DNA of 64,000 nt from Nitrospira sp. (GCA_022843785.1 JALHMZ010000004.1:1-64000); one strand, 5' to 3'. Positions 36,953 to 47,114 are shown, counted from the stretch's first letter. Notes: generated by a model not told the origin, from the sequence alone. A program made the numbers and translations.

Positions 36953-38728
36953 TCATGCTGTCAGCACCGTGTCTTTATCTTCCGGCGTCACGTTTTTCCC
37001 ACCAGCTTGCTTCTGCTTCAATTCCGGCGGATCCTCGAGAAGCATCTCATGGTTACAGCCCCCGGCCGGGATCATCGGATAACAATTCTCAAACCGATAG
37101 GTCGGGACATCCACAATGACCGGCCCCTCAGTCTCTATGGCCTTTTTCAACACACCGTCGAGATCGGCCATGGTATTGGCTCGTAATCCAACCGCGCCGT
37201 ACGCTTCCGCCAACTTGACGAAATCCGGCGTGTTTTCGAGATCACTCGACGCATAGCGTCCGTTGTAGAACAAGTCCTGCCACTGCCGCACCATGCCGTG
37301 GAATCGGTTGTTCAAAATGATGATTTTTACCGGCAGTTTGCTCACAACCGCCGTCGCCATCTCCTGCATATTCATTTGGATACTGCCGTCTCCGGCGATA
37401 CAGAGGACGAGACGATTGCGGAAAGCAGCCTGTGCGCCCATAGCTGCGGGAAACCCGAACCCCATAGTCCCGAGACCGCCCGACGTCAACCAACGATTCG
37501 GTTTCGCCAGCTTGAAGTACTGGGCCGCCCACATCTGATGCTGGCCCACATCCGTCGAGACGATCGGGTCGCGATCCTTCGTCAGCTCATACAGCCGCTT
37601 CACTACCTGCTGCGGCTTAATCGGCCCATCTTTCTCCTGTTGATAGGTCAGCGGATGCGCTTGCCGCCAGGCCTGAATCTGATCCCACCAGGGCTTCCGA
37701 AGCTCCTTCTGTTCGCCATTCACGGTAGCGCGCAGAATCTGGTTCAACTCCCGGAGCACGGCTTTGCAGTCACCGACAATCGGAATATCCACGTGAATGT
37801 TCTTGCGGATGGATGTCGGATCGATGTCGATATGAATGACCTTGGCATGGGGGCAAAATTCCGAGACCTTGCCCGTCACTCGATCGTCGAATCGCGATCC
37901 GACAGCGATCACGAGGTCGGAGTAATGCACCGCCATGTTCGCTTCGTAGGTCCCGTGCATGCCCATCATCCCCAAAGACAACGGATGTTCGCCGGGAAAG
38001 GCGCCGAGGCCCATCAGCGTCATATCGACGGGGATCTGCGTCATTTCGGCCAATTCAAGCAATTCTTGCGACGCACCGGAGAACACGACCCCGCCGCCGA
38101 CATAGAGAATCGGCTTCCTGGCTTTGGCAATCGCTTCAGCCGCCTGTTTGATTTGCCACTTATTCCCCTCGTACGTCGGGTTATATCCGCGGATCGACAC
38201 GGAATTCGGGTAGCTGAACTCCGCTTCTGCCATCGACACATCTTTGGGAATATCGACCAGGACCGGTCCGGGACGACCGGTCGTGGCAATGTAGAAAGCT
38301 TCTTTGATGGTGGCAGCCAAATCGTTCACATCTTTGACCAGAAAGTTATACTTCGTGCAAGGCCGGCTCAAACCGATGTTATCCGCCTCCTGAAACGCAT
38401 CATTTCCGATCAAGCTGGTCGGGACTTGCCCGCTGAAGCAGACCAACGGGACAGAATCCATATAGGCATCGGCCAACGCAGTAATCACGTTGGTCATTCC
38501 AGGACCGGACGTCACGAGACACACGCCCGCCTTCCCGGTGGCCTTCGCATAACCTTCGGCCATGTGGCCCGCCCCTTGTTCATGGCGTGTCAAAATAATC
38601 TCGATGTCCTTCTGTTGGTGAAGGGTGTCGAATATCTTCAGGACCACGCCGCCGGGAAGCGCAAACACGGTCTTGACCCCTTCCCGCTTCAGGCATTCGA
38701 TAAAGATTTGAGCGCCGGTGAGTTTCAT
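36953..38728 (-). CDS. ilvB: Acetolactate synthase large subunit
   Basis: Catalytic subunit of about 591 residues, a thiamine diphosphate and FAD enzyme. The N-terminal domain has the catalytic Glu in LTRHEQGAGHMAEGYAKATG. The ThDP-binding motif is LCIAGDGSIQMNMQEMATA, with the later ILNNRFHGMVRQWQ. I start at ATG 38728 (MKLTGAQIF), with GGAGG upstream. The open frame begins 15 bp earlier at TTG. It is the first gene of ilvB-ilvN-ilvC. Confidence 0.97.
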   Translation of the reverse strand: MKLTGAQIFIECLKREGVKTVFALPGGVVLKIFDTLHQQKDIEIILTRHEQGAGHMAEGYAKATGKAGVCLVTSGPGMTNVITALADAYMDSVPLVCFSGQVPTSLIGNDAFQEADNIGLSRPCTKYNFLVKDVNDLAATIKEAFYIATTGRPGPVLVDIPKDVSMAEAEFSYPNSVSIRGYNPTYEGNKWQIKQAAEAIAKARKPILYVGGGVVFSGASQELLELAEMTQIPVDMTLMGLGAFPGEHPLSLGMMGMHGTYEANMAVHYSDLVIAVGSRFDDRVTGKVSEFCPHAKVIHIDIDPTSIRKNIHVDIPIVGDCKAVLRELNQILRATVNGEQKELRKPWWDQIQAWRQAHPLTYQQEKDGPIKPQQVVKRLYELTKDRDPIVSTDVGQHQMWAAQYFKLAKPNRWLTSGGLGTMGFGFPAAMGAQAAFRNRLVLCIAGDGSIQMNMQEMATAVVSKLPVKIIILNNRFHGMVRQWQDLFYNGRYASSDLENTPDFVKLAEAYGAVGLRANTMADLDGVLKKAIETEGPVIVDVPTYRFENCYPMIPAGGCNHEMLLEDPPELKQKQAGGKNVTPEDKDTVLTA

Positions 38729-38743
38729 AACGGCTTCCTCCAA

Positions 38744-39080
38744 CTACAAGGGCGGACGTCAGATCTCACGATCTACCGCCCTTCAACATCAGAAACCCTG
38801 ATCGCTGCGGCAGTACCACGCACCGCAATCATTCAGAAGTTCTGAAAAATCAATAGGAAAGATCGGAGATCCTACCATCCTGCTTCCGAAGGGTCAATAG
38901 CGACGACGGCGCGTGCCTCGCGAAGCGAATCTCACATCTCGTAAAAATAGGGGCTCGGTCCTGCGCTTCACGAGATACGAGCGAAGGGGCGCGGAACAAC
39001 GGACCGGTAATGTCTCGGCGCACCTAGACTGATGATCGCAGTAGACTTGCGCGCGACTACAGCGGGCAGAAAAGAGCGCA
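38744..39080. other. Intergenic region between ilvB and rnpB
   Basis: A 337-bp gap upstream of ilvB and downstream of rnpB. It should hold the ilvB promoter. A second copy of repeat family R3 lies at about 38911-38980. No T-box or other leader like that of leuA was seen, and no gene was recognised. Confidence 0.5.
38911..38980. repeat. Intergenic inverted repeat, family R3, copy 2
   Basis: CCTGCGCTTCACGAGATACG at 38960-38979 matches 15012-15038, where an extra CTTCACG is inserted. The left part (CGCGAAGCGAATCTC) is a diverged inverse of the right part. Probably a REP-like palindrome. Confidence 0.5.
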
Positions 39081-39506
39081 GATGTGAAAGCCTATAAGCC
39101 GGATTCTGTCCTGCGAAGAAGTCACCCTCCTCGCTTGGATGATCATTTCTCTGGGATTCGAGTCACCTCGAACCTCAAGCGGCCTACCCGAAGACCTCGA
39201 CCGGGCCAGTCGGTGTGCAAGACACGCAAGGCGTCTTACAGATGTCTTCCTATTTGGCCTTGCACCGGGCGACGCTTACCATGCCGGTGATGTTGCCACC
39301 ACCGCGGTGGGCTCTTACCCCGCCGTTTCACCCTTACCTGAGCCTTGGCGACCAGATGGGATCCCGTCGCGTCGGCCATCGGCGGTTTGATTTCTGTGGT
39401 GCTGGTGTCGGATTGCTCCGCCTGGGAGTTACCCAGCGCCCTGCCCATGGAGTCCGGACTTTCCTCCCGATGCCGAAGCATCGAGCGATCACCCAGCCTT
39501 CACATC
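39081..39506 (-). ncRNA. rnpB: RNase P RNA (type A)
   Basis: Catalytic RNA of RNase P. The 5' part on the minus strand contains GAGGAAAGTCCGGACTCC, the universal CR-I core, followed by GGGCAGGGCGCTGGGTAACTC. The 3' end carries GAATCCGGCTTATAGGC, the P4/CR-V partner. Terminal GATGTGAA and TTCACATC pair as helix P1, which sets the boundaries. Size (426 nt) fits bacterial type A. Confidence 0.93.
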
Positions 39507-39517
39507 CACGCACATGC

Positions 39518-39547
39518 AGTATAAAGAAAAGCGACGGGCTGTGACAA
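39518..39547 (-). promoter_or_regulatory. rnpB promoter
   Basis: On the minus strand TTGTCA (39547-39542) and TATACT (39523-39518) are spaced by 18 bp. The inferred transcript start is about 12 bases downstream, at the P1 helix of RNase P RNA. Confidence 0.7.
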
Positions 39548-39580
39548 GAACGTACGCAGACGGCTCACACGATCGAGGAG

Positions 39581-40450
39581 CTACCGCCCCCCCACCGCCG
39601 GCAAGAGAACCGCTGGAACGGCCGGCTTTTTCTGATAGATCGCCATCGCTTCAGGCATCCACGACTTCAATTGATCAATTCTGGTGTCATGGCTCGGATG
39701 AGTGGACAAGAACTCCCCTGGTCCCTCGCCACTCGACAGCTGCGCCATCCGCTCCCACAGCCCGACGGACTCACGCGGATCGTATCCGGCATCGGCAGCC
39801 AAAAGAATCCCCACATAATCGGCCTCCGATTCGTGCTTCCGGCTGAAGGGCAAGAGGACGCCGACCTTCGCTCCCGCACCGAGCGCCGCCATCGTTGCTT
39901 GCCCCAGCATGGGATTGCCTCCGCTGAGTCCTATCGCAGCACCCACCGCTTGTAACCCAATATTGGTCAACTGTCCTTGGCTCATGCGCTCCGCTCCATG
40001 GCGGGCCAATGCATGCACAACTTCATGACCCATCACGGCCGCCAACCCTGCCTCTGTTCTCGCCACGGGGAAAATGCCGGTGTACACGGCCATCTTTCCG
40101 CCGGGAAGCGCAAAGGCATTCGCTGTCTTGTCATCCTTGACCACCGTCACGTCCCACTGAAACTGCTTGGCCATCTCGCCATATTTCGATCGCTTCGCCG
40201 CTTCGATGATCCGTGCCGCCACCCGTTTTACCGGCTCGATCTCTCTAGGGTCTTGAGAGGGTTTCATCTTCGGGTCGGCCTTGATCTGATCGTATGCCTG
40301 CGTCCCCATCTGCATTTCCTGACCGACCGACGTCATCAGTAGTTGCGAGCGTCCTGTATAGGGATTCGTCTCGCATCCAGTCAGCCCCATGCCGCCAATT
40401 ACCACACTGAGCAGCGCGATCGAACGCGCCAGTCGTCGTCGAGTTCTCAT
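39581..40450 (-). CDS. M48 family metalloprotease lipoprotein
   Basis: Probable periplasmic zinc protease of about 289 residues. The signal ends at the lipobox in GMGLTGCETNPYTGRSQL. The zinc site is HEVVHALARHGAERMS, at about residues 143-158, and the third ligand lies in the ESEADYVGILLAADAGYD segment, matching the BepA/LoiP-type M48 family. Such proteases maintain outer-membrane protein quality. I start at the ATG at 40450, which has GGGGAGGG upstream. A GTG lies two codons earlier. Confidence 0.9.
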   Translation of the reverse strand: MRTRRRLARSIALLSVVIGGMGLTGCETNPYTGRSQLLMTSVGQEMQMGTQAYDQIKADPKMKPSQDPREIEPVKRVAARIIEAAKRSKYGEMAKQFQWDVTVVKDDKTANAFALPGGKMAVYTGIFPVARTEAGLAAVMGHEVVHALARHGAERMSQGQLTNIGLQAVGAAIGLSGGNPMLGQATMAALGAGAKVGVLLPFSRKHESEADYVGILLAADAGYDPRESVGLWERMAQLSSGEGPGEFLSTHPSHDTRIDQLKSWMPEAMAIYQKKPAVPAVLLPAVGGR

Positions 40451-40557
40451 CGCCACCCCTCCCCGAAACCTATGTCGATTGAATGATGAGGATTTGACCC
40501 GCTGTATCCGATTGAGTAGATTACCGCGCCCGTCATCATTTTTCCAGGAGCCATCCG

Positions 40558-41220
40558 GTGGCCGTCCCCTCCACTAAAAACCACATTGAACGCATCGGAA
40601 TCGACGAATCCGGCAAGGGAGACTATTTCGGTCCGCTCGTCATCGCCGCCGTATTCGTGGATGCGACCACACAAGGTGAATTGAAGTTGATGGAAGTCCG
40701 CGACAGCAAGAAGATCTCCGATGGGCGCATTTTGGAAATGGCCCCGGATATTAAGACCATCTGCCCCCACAGCGTCATTGCGATCGGCCCCCAGAAGTAC
40801 AACGAGCTCTACGCCAAGATCAAAAACCTCAACCGTCTGCTCGCCTGGGGCCATGCAAAGGCGTTGGAGAATTTGCTCGAGCGTGTGTCGTGCGAGCGGG
40901 CGATTTCCGATCAGTTCGGCAATGAGCGGCTGATTCTGAATGTCTTGCAGGAAAAGGGACGGAAGATCGTCTTAGAACAGCGCCCCAAAGCGGAATCGGA
41001 TATGGCGGTCGCGGCCGCGTCAATTTTGGCGCGGGCAGAATTTCTTCTGCGGCTCAAACGTCTGTCCAATGAGGTGGGCACCACACTACCAAAAGGCGCC
41101 TCACCGACCGTCAAGCTGGCCGCCCGCATGGTCATCAAAAAGCACGGACAGGATCGGCTAGGCACCGTGGCCAAACTGCATTTCAAAACCACACAGGCCG
41201 TGTTGGGAGGGCCGACGTAG
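40558..41220 (+). CDS. rnhC: Ribonuclease HIII
   Basis: RNase H type 2-fold enzyme of 220 residues that degrades RNA in RNA-DNA hybrids. The N-terminal catalytic motif GIDESGKGDYFGPLVIAAVF contains the DEXGKG signature, with further acidic residues in VRDSKKISDGRI and PKAESDMAVAAASILARAEF. It lacks the N-terminal TBP-like domain of Firmicute RNase HIII, so it is a short form. The start is GTG at 40558, with CAGGAG upstream. It is alone on the plus strand. Confidence 0.85.
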   Translation: MAVPSTKNHIERIGIDESGKGDYFGPLVIAAVFVDATTQGELKLMEVRDSKKISDGRILEMAPDIKTICPHSVIAIGPQKYNELYAKIKNLNRLLAWGHAKALENLLERVSCERAISDQFGNERLILNVLQEKGRKIVLEQRPKAESDMAVAAASILARAEFLLRLKRLSNEVGTTLPKGASPTVKLAARMVIKKHGQDRLGTVAKLHFKTTQAVLGGPT

Positions 41221-41630
41221 ATTCAAGACCCGCCCCACGACACACGCCGCATTGATACGCAGCACTGCGTCATAGTGGGACATCCCCCTCACAAGATCCG
41301 ATTCCGCCCCCACAACTACGCGCCCATAGCCCGCATGATCCACAAACACTTTTTCAACAATCCTCTAGAGAAATTGCTCAAAGACTACCGGGTTACGATG
41401 TCAGAAATTGAAAGCTTTTTGGTTTCGTCCGAACAGCTGACGGTCTAAGCAGCACTGCGACGTGAGGAAAGGTGGCGAGCGCCAATGTGCGATATGAGCG
41501 ACGAGGGCGCAGTGGTCCAAGAATAATCGAGGTTGCGGCTGAGTAAAGATTCATTTCCACTCAACGTTCACCTCCGAGAGGCTAACGGACTTTGCCACAG
41601 CCTGACCGCGAGATCTCGGCAAACAGCGTG
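41221..41630 (+). other. Gap with a possible small ORF or remnant (41275-41448)
   Basis: A 410-bp gap. Within it, a frame runs in phase with rnhC, directly after its TAG, to a TAA at 41446. From a GTG at 41275 it would give 57 residues, ending ESFLVSSEQLTV, with sensible composition but no recognised family and no good ribosome binding site. It contains TAGCCCGCATGAT (41325-41337), identical to the first 13 bases of element R1 copy 3. The rest of the gap holds nothing recognised. Confidence 0.3.
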
Positions 41631-42020
41631 TTACTTCTTCTCCCGTCTGATCAGCTCATCTAGCGTCTGGCGGATAAGTCGTGTGTACGTCGGCAAATGG
41701 GAGTAAATCGTGTCGGCCGTGGCTTCGTTGTAGGTGTGGCTCGTGAGATTGCGGTCTTCGAGCATGCGGAACCACTCAGCATTCTCTTGGATCACGCCCA
41801 GCTGAAAAGCGACCCGCAGGCTATCGCGTGGCGAGAAGGCTTCCAGTCCAGACTCCTCCGCATAGGCTTTCAAGCTTTTCCAAAGTAATTCGAAGGTGAA
41901 TTCAAAACGTTGGATAGCTGAATCGCGAACGAATTCGTTGGCCGGCTGGGCCAAGGCAAGGTCCAGGCGTGAAAGTGCCAGACCCAGAAGCCGCAACAGG
42001 TTACGCAGCTTGTCGCTCAT
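41631..42020 (-). CDS. hepT: HepT-like HEPN toxin
   Basis: HEPN-domain ribonuclease toxin of 129 residues, of the type formerly called nucleotidyltransferase substrate-binding protein (HI0074). The RX4HXY motif is fully present as RNLTSHTY, at about residues 94-101. The Tyr is the residue that MntA AMPylates in characterised systems. FEFTFELLWKSLKAYAEE is the family helix. The start at 42020 (MSDKLRNLL) overlaps the mntA end by 20 bp, showing coupled translation. Confidence 0.9.
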   Translation of the reverse strand: MSDKLRNLLRLLGLALSRLDLALAQPANEFVRDSAIQRFEFTFELLWKSLKAYAEESGLEAFSPRDSLRVAFQLGVIQENAEWFRMLEDRNLTSHTYNEATADTIYSHLPTYTRLIRQTLDELIRREKK

Positions 42021-42339
42021 ACAGGCTTTTGATCTTCTGAAGCGCCACGGCCTTGAAGGTGTCGTCTGCCGTGGAAAAATCCACCACATCCACCCGTTGC
42101 AAGATCGGCAGACCGTCGAATGCCTCTCGAATGGCGGCAAGGTCTTCGGGAGCGATCGGATGCCCCACATCGATACCCAGATCAATATCGGATCGAGCTA
42201 CAGATCGGCCAGTGGCTTGAGAGCCGAACACAAAGACTTTGACGTATGATTCGGACGCCAGAATGGTGCGAGCCACTTCTCCGACTTTTTGTTCGACTAA
42301 CGACAGGACGTTCTGCCCGACCACTTGATTCGTTTCCAT
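42001..42339 (-). CDS. mntA: MntA-type nucleotidyltransferase antitoxin
   Basis: Minimal nucleotidyltransferase of 112 residues, the antitoxin of the type VII MntA-HepT system, where it AMPylates HepT. The GSX10DXD motif is intact: GSQATGRSVARSDID, followed by LGIDVG. A third carboxylate lies in VDVVDFS. It precedes hepT with a 20-bp overlap. Confidence 0.9.
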   Translation of the reverse strand: METNQVVGQNVLSLVEQKVGEVARTILASESYVKVFVFGSQATGRSVARSDIDLGIDVGHPIAPEDLAAIREAFDGLPILQRVDVVDFSTADDTFKAVALQKIKSLYERQAA

Positions 42340-42434
42340 CCGAGCGATTCCTTCAAAGGAACCTTACTTCCTGCGTCTTTTCATCGGTCGTCTCATCTCT
42401 GAGACAATCATAGAATGGGAGACTCACACCCGGA

Positions 42435-43208
42435 CTACACCGACTCTCCCGCTTCCAGCTCCGACGACTTGACTCCCGGCACGGTGGGCGCCTCCTGAAC
42501 CGGCTCTCCTTCCCAGTACAGCATCCGGCGGCAATAGGGGCAGACAACCAGATCGTCCGACCGTTTGACTTGCGCAATGAGCTGCGGCGGAATCTGCAGA
42601 CGACAGCCAGCGCACATGCCGTCGCGCACTGCCGCGAGCGGCTGGTCTTTCCGCGACGCCTTGATCTGGGTATACCGTGCGAGCAGGCTCTTCTCAATCC
42701 GCGCGGACGCCGCTTGCTGCCGGGCTTCAACTGTGGCCAGTTCTGCCGCAAGCTCCTTGTCCTGCGCGTCCGACGCCTGCTTCTCCCGGGTAAAAATGTC
42801 CTCCAGCCCTTTCCGCTTCTCTTCCAACTCTTTGGCGGTCTTCTGGAGCTGGTCGATCTTGTCCATCGCCAGCAAAATCTTTTCTTCGAACTCTCCGCGC
42901 TTTTTGTTCGCCAGCTCGATCTCGAATAGATGCGCCTGATATTCCTTGTTGGTCTTCAGGCCCGCCGCGTGCGACTTCATCTTCTCCGTCTGCGCCTCGT
43001 GCGCTTCCAGATCCTTTTCGTGCGCGCGCCGCTCTTTGGCCGCAGCATCGGCGGCGGCCTTCGTCTCGTTCAGCATCTGTGTCGCATCTCGCAGGGGGGT
43101 TTCTGCAATATGCAGACGTTCGGGGATTTTTCGGCGGATGTCATTGATCTCCATGATACGGAGATCGAGTTTTTGCAATGCAACGAGCGGAGACAGCTTG
43201 TGATTCAA
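42435..43208 (-). CDS. C4-type zinc ribbon coiled-coil protein
   Basis: A 257-residue protein of the DUF164/CT398-like group: a long helical coiled coil (about 5-180, rich in Lys, Glu and Ala) followed by a zinc ribbon, CAGCRLQIPPQLIAQV to CPYCRRML (about 197-222). Proteins of this group occur in many bacteria, often near rpoD or dnaG, and have been linked to flagellar or sigma-54 functions in some. The precise role here is unknown. It lies next to the tRNA and rpoD. Confidence 0.82.
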   Translation of the reverse strand: MNHKLSPLVALQKLDLRIMEINDIRRKIPERLHIAETPLRDATQMLNETKAAADAAAKERRAHEKDLEAHEAQTEKMKSHAAGLKTNKEYQAHLFEIELANKKRGEFEEKILLAMDKIDQLQKTAKELEEKRKGLEDIFTREKQASDAQDKELAAELATVEARQQAASARIEKSLLARYTQIKASRKDQPLAAVRDGMCAGCRLQIPPQLIAQVKRSDDLVVCPYCRRMLYWEGEPVQEAPTVPGVKSSELEAGESV

Positions 43209-43274
43209 TGTGTCCTTTCTATCCGTCTGCGCAAAGACACATACGTGGAGAGCCCGTCAGGCTCCCTGGCAGCC

Positions 43275-43351
43275 TGGTGGGCCCACTAGGACTTGAACCT
43301 AGGACCAGCTGATTATGAGTCAGCCGCTCTAACCACCTGAGCTATGGGCCC
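43275..43351 (-). tRNA. tRNA with CAU anticodon (Ile2 or Met)
   Basis: A 77-nt cloverleaf including the encoded CCA. The acceptor GGGCCCA pairs with TGGGCCC, the D-arm is GCTCAGGTGGTTAGAGC, the anticodon loop is CTCATAA, and the T-arm is CTAGGTTCAAGTCCTAG. A CAU anticodon without the three initiator G-C pairs means it is elongator tRNA-Met or the lysidine-modified tRNA-Ile2. GACTCATAATC and the T-loop TTCAAGTCC look more like Ile2. Confidence 0.93.
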
Positions 43352-43434
43352 GATCGGAACGGTTCTCATCTTGACCCGGCACGAATTCTAGGCCGCCCTC
43401 GAACATGGAGTCAAATCACGCCTATTCCCGAGGC

Positions 43435-45252
43435 CTAGAGACTTTCCACAAAACTTCGGAGCTTCTTGCTTCGGCTCGGATGCCGCAATTTCCGCAAGGC
43501 TTTGGCTTCGATCTGCCGGATGCGCTCGCGTGTCACTTCGAAATCCTGCCCCACTTCTTCCAGCGTATGGTCGGTGGCTTCCCCGATCCCGAACCGCTTG
43601 CGCAAGACTTTCTCCTCGCGCGGCGTCAAGGTCTCCAATGCGCTGTTGATCTGCCGCTGCAAATCGTAGCGAATCGCGGCTTCCAACGGAGACACGGCTT
43701 TCTTGTCTTCGATGAAATCGCCGAGGTGGCTGTCCTCCTCCTCGCCGATGGGCGTCTCCAGCGAGATCGGCTCGCGCGCGATCTTGAGGATTTTACGCAC
43801 CTTGTCCAACGGCAGATCCATGCGCTCGGCAATTTCCTCCGGCAGCGGCTCACGGCCCAACTTCTGCACAAGATGCCGGGACGTCCGAATGAGTTTATTG
43901 ATGGTCTCGATCATGTGGACCGGAATCCGGATGGTCCGCGCTTGGTCGGCGATGGCCCGCGTAATCGCCTGCCTGATCCACCAGGTCGCATAGGTGCTGA
44001 ACTTGTAGCCCCGCTTGTATTCGAACTTGTCGACCGCCTTCATCAAGCCAATGTTGCCTTCCTGAATCAGATCCAGGAACTGCAAGCCGCGATTGGTGTA
44101 CTTCTTGGCGATGCTGACCACCAAACGCAGATTCGCTTCCACCAGTTCAGCCTTGCCTCGCTTGACCTTCTCCTCCGCGACATCGAGATGTTTGACCGCG
44201 TCCTTGATCTCCTCGGCCGGGACCAACGCCTCCTCATCTTCCAATTGGCGGATCTTAGCCTTGGCGCCCTGATAAATCCGTTTAATGTCCGTGAGCGTGT
44301 CTTCCGAGACGCCCGCTTTCCGCTTCACGGCCAGAAAGTCTTGCTTGGTTCGGCACATTTTCCTAAGCAGCTCCGCGCCGGCTTCTCCCCCGAACCCGAT
44401 CCGCCGCTGGCAGCTCATGACCTCTCGTTCTGCCGCCCGAATCTGAACGGCCAGATCGCGGACACGCTGCACCATTCGATCCTTGAGCACCCCATGAAGA
44501 TTGACCGATTCGATCTTGTCCACCACCTGTTGGCGCGCCACGTCAAATTGCTTCTTGAACTTTTTGAGCTTCACCGGATCAGCGCCGATGTGTTTGCCTT
44601 TTTCCACCAGCGCTTTCAGCCCCAGCGAGACTTTGCGCACCGCATTCAGGGCATCCAACGTCTTGACGCGCAGCTCTTCATAATCCCGCTCAATCGGCTG
44701 CTGATCTTCTTCGAGCTCCTCTTCCTGCTCCTGCACCGGCACGATTTCACGCACATCGATCGTGGCATCTTTAAGCTGATCCCGCAGAACCAGGACAAAC
44801 TCGATCGTCATCGGCATGCCGTAGATCACCGACGCGATATCCTTCTTGCCTTCTTCGATCCGCTTGGCGATCTCGATTTCTCCCTCGCGGCTGAGCAGCG
44901 CCACGCTGCCCATTTCCTTGAGATAGAGCCGCACGGGATCATCTGTCCGGCTCAGCGCACCCGGCGTCAGATCGATCGGCTTGTCGTTTTCCTCGTCGGA
45001 CTCCGCCTCGGCGTCGTCACCGTCATCACGGGCTTCGCCGTTTCCAGGCCGCTTCCGAATCCGCTCCCCTTCCGGGGCATCGATGATCTCGATGTCCATC
45101 TCGCTGAACATAGACATAATGCTGCCGAACTGGCCTGAGGAGACGACTTCGGCCGGCAAGGTATTGTTGAGCTCGTCGTAGGTCAGGAAGCCCTTTTCCT
45201 TCCCGATCGCGATCAGCTTTTTCACCTCGACGAGTAATTCTTGTTTCGCCAT
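43435..45252 (-). CDS. rpoD: RNA polymerase sigma factor RpoD
   Basis: Primary sigma-70 factor of 605 residues. Region 1.1 is at the N-terminus ([20 protein letters not shown]). Region 1.2 has [20 protein letters not shown]. The core is [60 protein letters not shown] and the region 4 HTH ending [21 protein letters not shown] non-conserved insert separates 1.2 from 2.1. A GGAG ribosome binding site lies in the end of dnaG, 2 bp upstream, so dnaG-rpoD are coupled, as in many bacteria. Confidence 0.98.
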   Translation of the reverse strand: MAKQELLVEVKKLIAIGKEKGFLTYDELNNTLPAEVVSSGQFGSIMSMFSEMDIEIIDAPEGERIRKRPGNGEARDDGDDAEAESDEENDKPIDLTPGALSRTDDPVRLYLKEMGSVALLSREGEIEIAKRIEEGKKDIASVIYGMPMTIEFVLVLRDQLKDATIDVREIVPVQEQEEELEEDQQPIERDYEELRVKTLDALNAVRKVSLGLKALVEKGKHIGADPVKLKKFKKQFDVARQQVVDKIESVNLHGVLKDRMVQRVRDLAVQIRAAEREVMSCQRRIGFGGEAGAELLRKMCRTKQDFLAVKRKAGVSEDTLTDIKRIYQGAKAKIRQLEDEEALVPAEEIKDAVKHLDVAEEKVKRGKAELVEANLRLVVSIAKKYTNRGLQFLDLIQEGNIGLMKAVDKFEYKRGYKFSTYATWWIRQAITRAIADQARTIRIPVHMIETINKLIRTSRHLVQKLGREPLPEEIAERMDLPLDKVRKILKIAREPISLETPIGEEEDSHLGDFIEDKKAVSPLEAAIRYDLQRQINSALETLTPREEKVLRKRFGIGEATDHTLEEVGQDFEVTRERIRQIEAKALRKLRHPSRSKKLRSFVESL

Positions 45253-45254
45253 GA

Positions 45255-47114
45255 CTACTCCTTCACCAAGGACACCGCTCCGGCGGGTGGTGCGCCGGCT
45301 TTTCGGATCCGCAATTCGTTGATTTGCACATTCAACAGCCGCGCCTCTTCCACCTGCCCTGCGCGCTCCGCCGTTTTCAACCTGGCAATATGATCACGAA
45401 GAATCTGTTCCGCCCGTTTTCGGTCGAGACTGTCCAGACAAGCTTTGATGTGCATCGGCACATCGTCGAAATGATCGTCTCGGATCGACAGTTCCGTCGC
45501 AAGCGCGCCGCATTCGGGATCGTCCATCGCAGCATCCAGCACCGCCCGAACGCCGATACGCCCATCCTGACCCAGATGAGCCATCGCCAACGCCACGAGC
45601 CTTCGGCAGGGTGCCACGGTAAAGGCCTCAGGCCTCAGGCGCCGGATATCCGCAGGCAATAACTTGCCATGCAACAGCAGCAAGAGGAGGTCCCGCTCTT
45701 CCGGTACCCCTTTGAACAGAGTGGAGAGCGACGACTTCGACGCAGGTTGAACAGCAGCGGCTACCGGCCCCCGCTGTTGTTGCGCCAGGAGCGCCGGATA
45801 CCGTTGGATCAACTGCGATTCATTGATTCCCAATCGTTCCGCTACAATCTTGATACGCTGTTCACGTTCAATCGGATGCTCGCTTTGCTGAAGAATGCGC
45901 AGGACTCCATCAACGCCTTGAATCCGGCTCTCCAACGAGCCGGCTTCGGCCTGCTTGACCGTATGGTCCAACGCATAATCCAAGAGGCTCGGCGCCGCCG
46001 CTTCCAGTCGCGCAAATGCGCCTGTACCCTCTTTCCGTATAAACGTATCGGGGTCCTCTCCTACCGGCAAGGTAATGACCTTGACACCCATTCCTCTATT
46101 CACAAAGAGATCCAGCCCGCGCAGCGCAGCCCGCACGCCCGCCGCATCGGGATCGAACAGCAGGACGACGTTCTCGGCAAACCGCCGCAGAGCCTGAACA
46201 TGCTCAGGGGTCAAGGCGGTGCCCAGTGTGGCCACCGTATGCGTAAGCCCTGCTTGGTGCAGCGCAATCGCATCAAAATAGCCTTCGACGACAATGACCG
46301 TCTTGGTCCGAACGATCGCCTCACGGGCCTGATCAAGCGCAAAGAGCGTCTGTCCCTTCTTAAACAGAAGCGTGTCGGGAGAATTCAGATATTTGGGCAT
46401 GCCGTCGCCCAACACACGACCGCCGAATCCCACGACTCGCTTGCGCAAATCAGTGATCGTGAACATGACTCTCGCACGAAACCGATCGTAGAATCCGGAC
46501 CCGCTGTCTCGAGCCACCACGAGCCCGGCTGCAGCCAGATCGCCAGGCGCAAACCCTTGCTTCGCGAGGGCTTTGATCAGGCCATCCCATTCGGCCGGGG
46601 CGATACCGATCCCAAACCGGTTGATCGTGTCCGGATGAATGCCTCGACTTTCCAAATATTGACGTCCGACATCGCCGGCCCGCGCATCATGCAATGTCTG
46701 TCTGAACCAGGCCGCAGCGGCTTGATTGAGTTGCTCAATCCGCTTCGCCTGCCCCCCCTGGGACCCGGCGTGGGCGGCGACTTCTTCAACCTCAACCCCC
46801 ACCTTCCGTCCAAGCTCACGGACAACCTCGGGAAAACTCGCACCGGTGATACGAGTGACAAATGTGAACACATTCCCACCGGCCCCGCAGCCGAAACAAT
46901 GAAAAATCTGTTTTGAGGGACTCACCGTGAACGAGGGACTTTTTTCCTGGTGAAATGGACACAAGCCCTTCAGATTCTGTCCGGCCTTGGTCAATGAGAC
47001 GTGGTGGCTCACAATCTCGGTAATATCGACCCGTCCCTTGACTTGCTCAATGATGTCGTCGGAAATCAAACCTTGGCCCACGAGAGTCGCAGCTCCTACA
47101 GCTCCGTCATGCAC
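45255..47114 (-). CDS. dnaG: DNA primase
   Basis: DnaG, 619 residues, makes RNA primers at the fork. The CHC2 zinc finger is [20 protein letters not shown] and [12 protein letters not shown]. The Toprim domain has [15 protein letters not shown] and [15 protein letters not shown]. The helicase-interaction domain lies at the C-terminus ([10 protein letters not shown] onward). The ATG at 47114 adds about 17 residues before the usual start ([16 protein letters not shown]), so a later start is possible. It lies directly upstream of rpoD. Confidence 0.96.
   Translation of the reverse strand: MHDGAVGAATLVGQGLISDDIIEQVKGRVDITEIVSHHVSLTKAGQNLKGLCPFHQEKSPSFTVSPSKQIFHCFGCGAGGNVFTFVTRITGASFPEVVRELGRKVGVEVEEVAAHAGSQGGQAKRIEQLNQAAAAWFRQTLHDARAGDVGRQYLESRGIHPDTINRFGIGIAPAEWDGLIKALAKQGFAPGDLAAAGLVVARDSGSGFYDRFRARVMFTITDLRKRVVGFGGRVLGDGMPKYLNSPDTLLFKKGQTLFALDQAREAIVRTKTVIVVEGYFDAIALHQAGLTHTVATLGTALTPEHVQALRRFAENVVLLFDPDAAGVRAALRGLDLFVNRGMGVKVITLPVGEDPDTFIRKEGTGAFARLEAAAPSLLDYALDHTVKQAEAGSLESRIQGVDGVLRILQQSEHPIEREQRIKIVAERLGINESQLIQRYPALLAQQQRGPVAAAVQPASKSSLSTLFKGVPEERDLLLLLLHGKLLPADIRRLRPEAFTVAPCRRLVALAMAHLGQDGRIGVRAVLDAAMDDPECGALATELSIRDDHFDDVPMHIKACLDSLDRKRAEQILRDHIARLKTAERAGQVEEARLLNVQINELRIRKAGAPPAGAVSLVKE

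Noticed and set aside
37298..38845. 515-aa plus-strand open frame opposite ilvB
   Set aside because: Antisense shadow. The minus strand has all acetolactate synthase motifs.
39139..39544. Open frames over the RNase P RNA
   Set aside because: The region has the conserved RNase P core and P1 pairing, so the frames are incidental.
43405..45138. 577-aa plus-strand open frame opposite rpoD
   Set aside because: Antisense shadow of rpoD with no domain and low-complexity His/Arg/Leu content.
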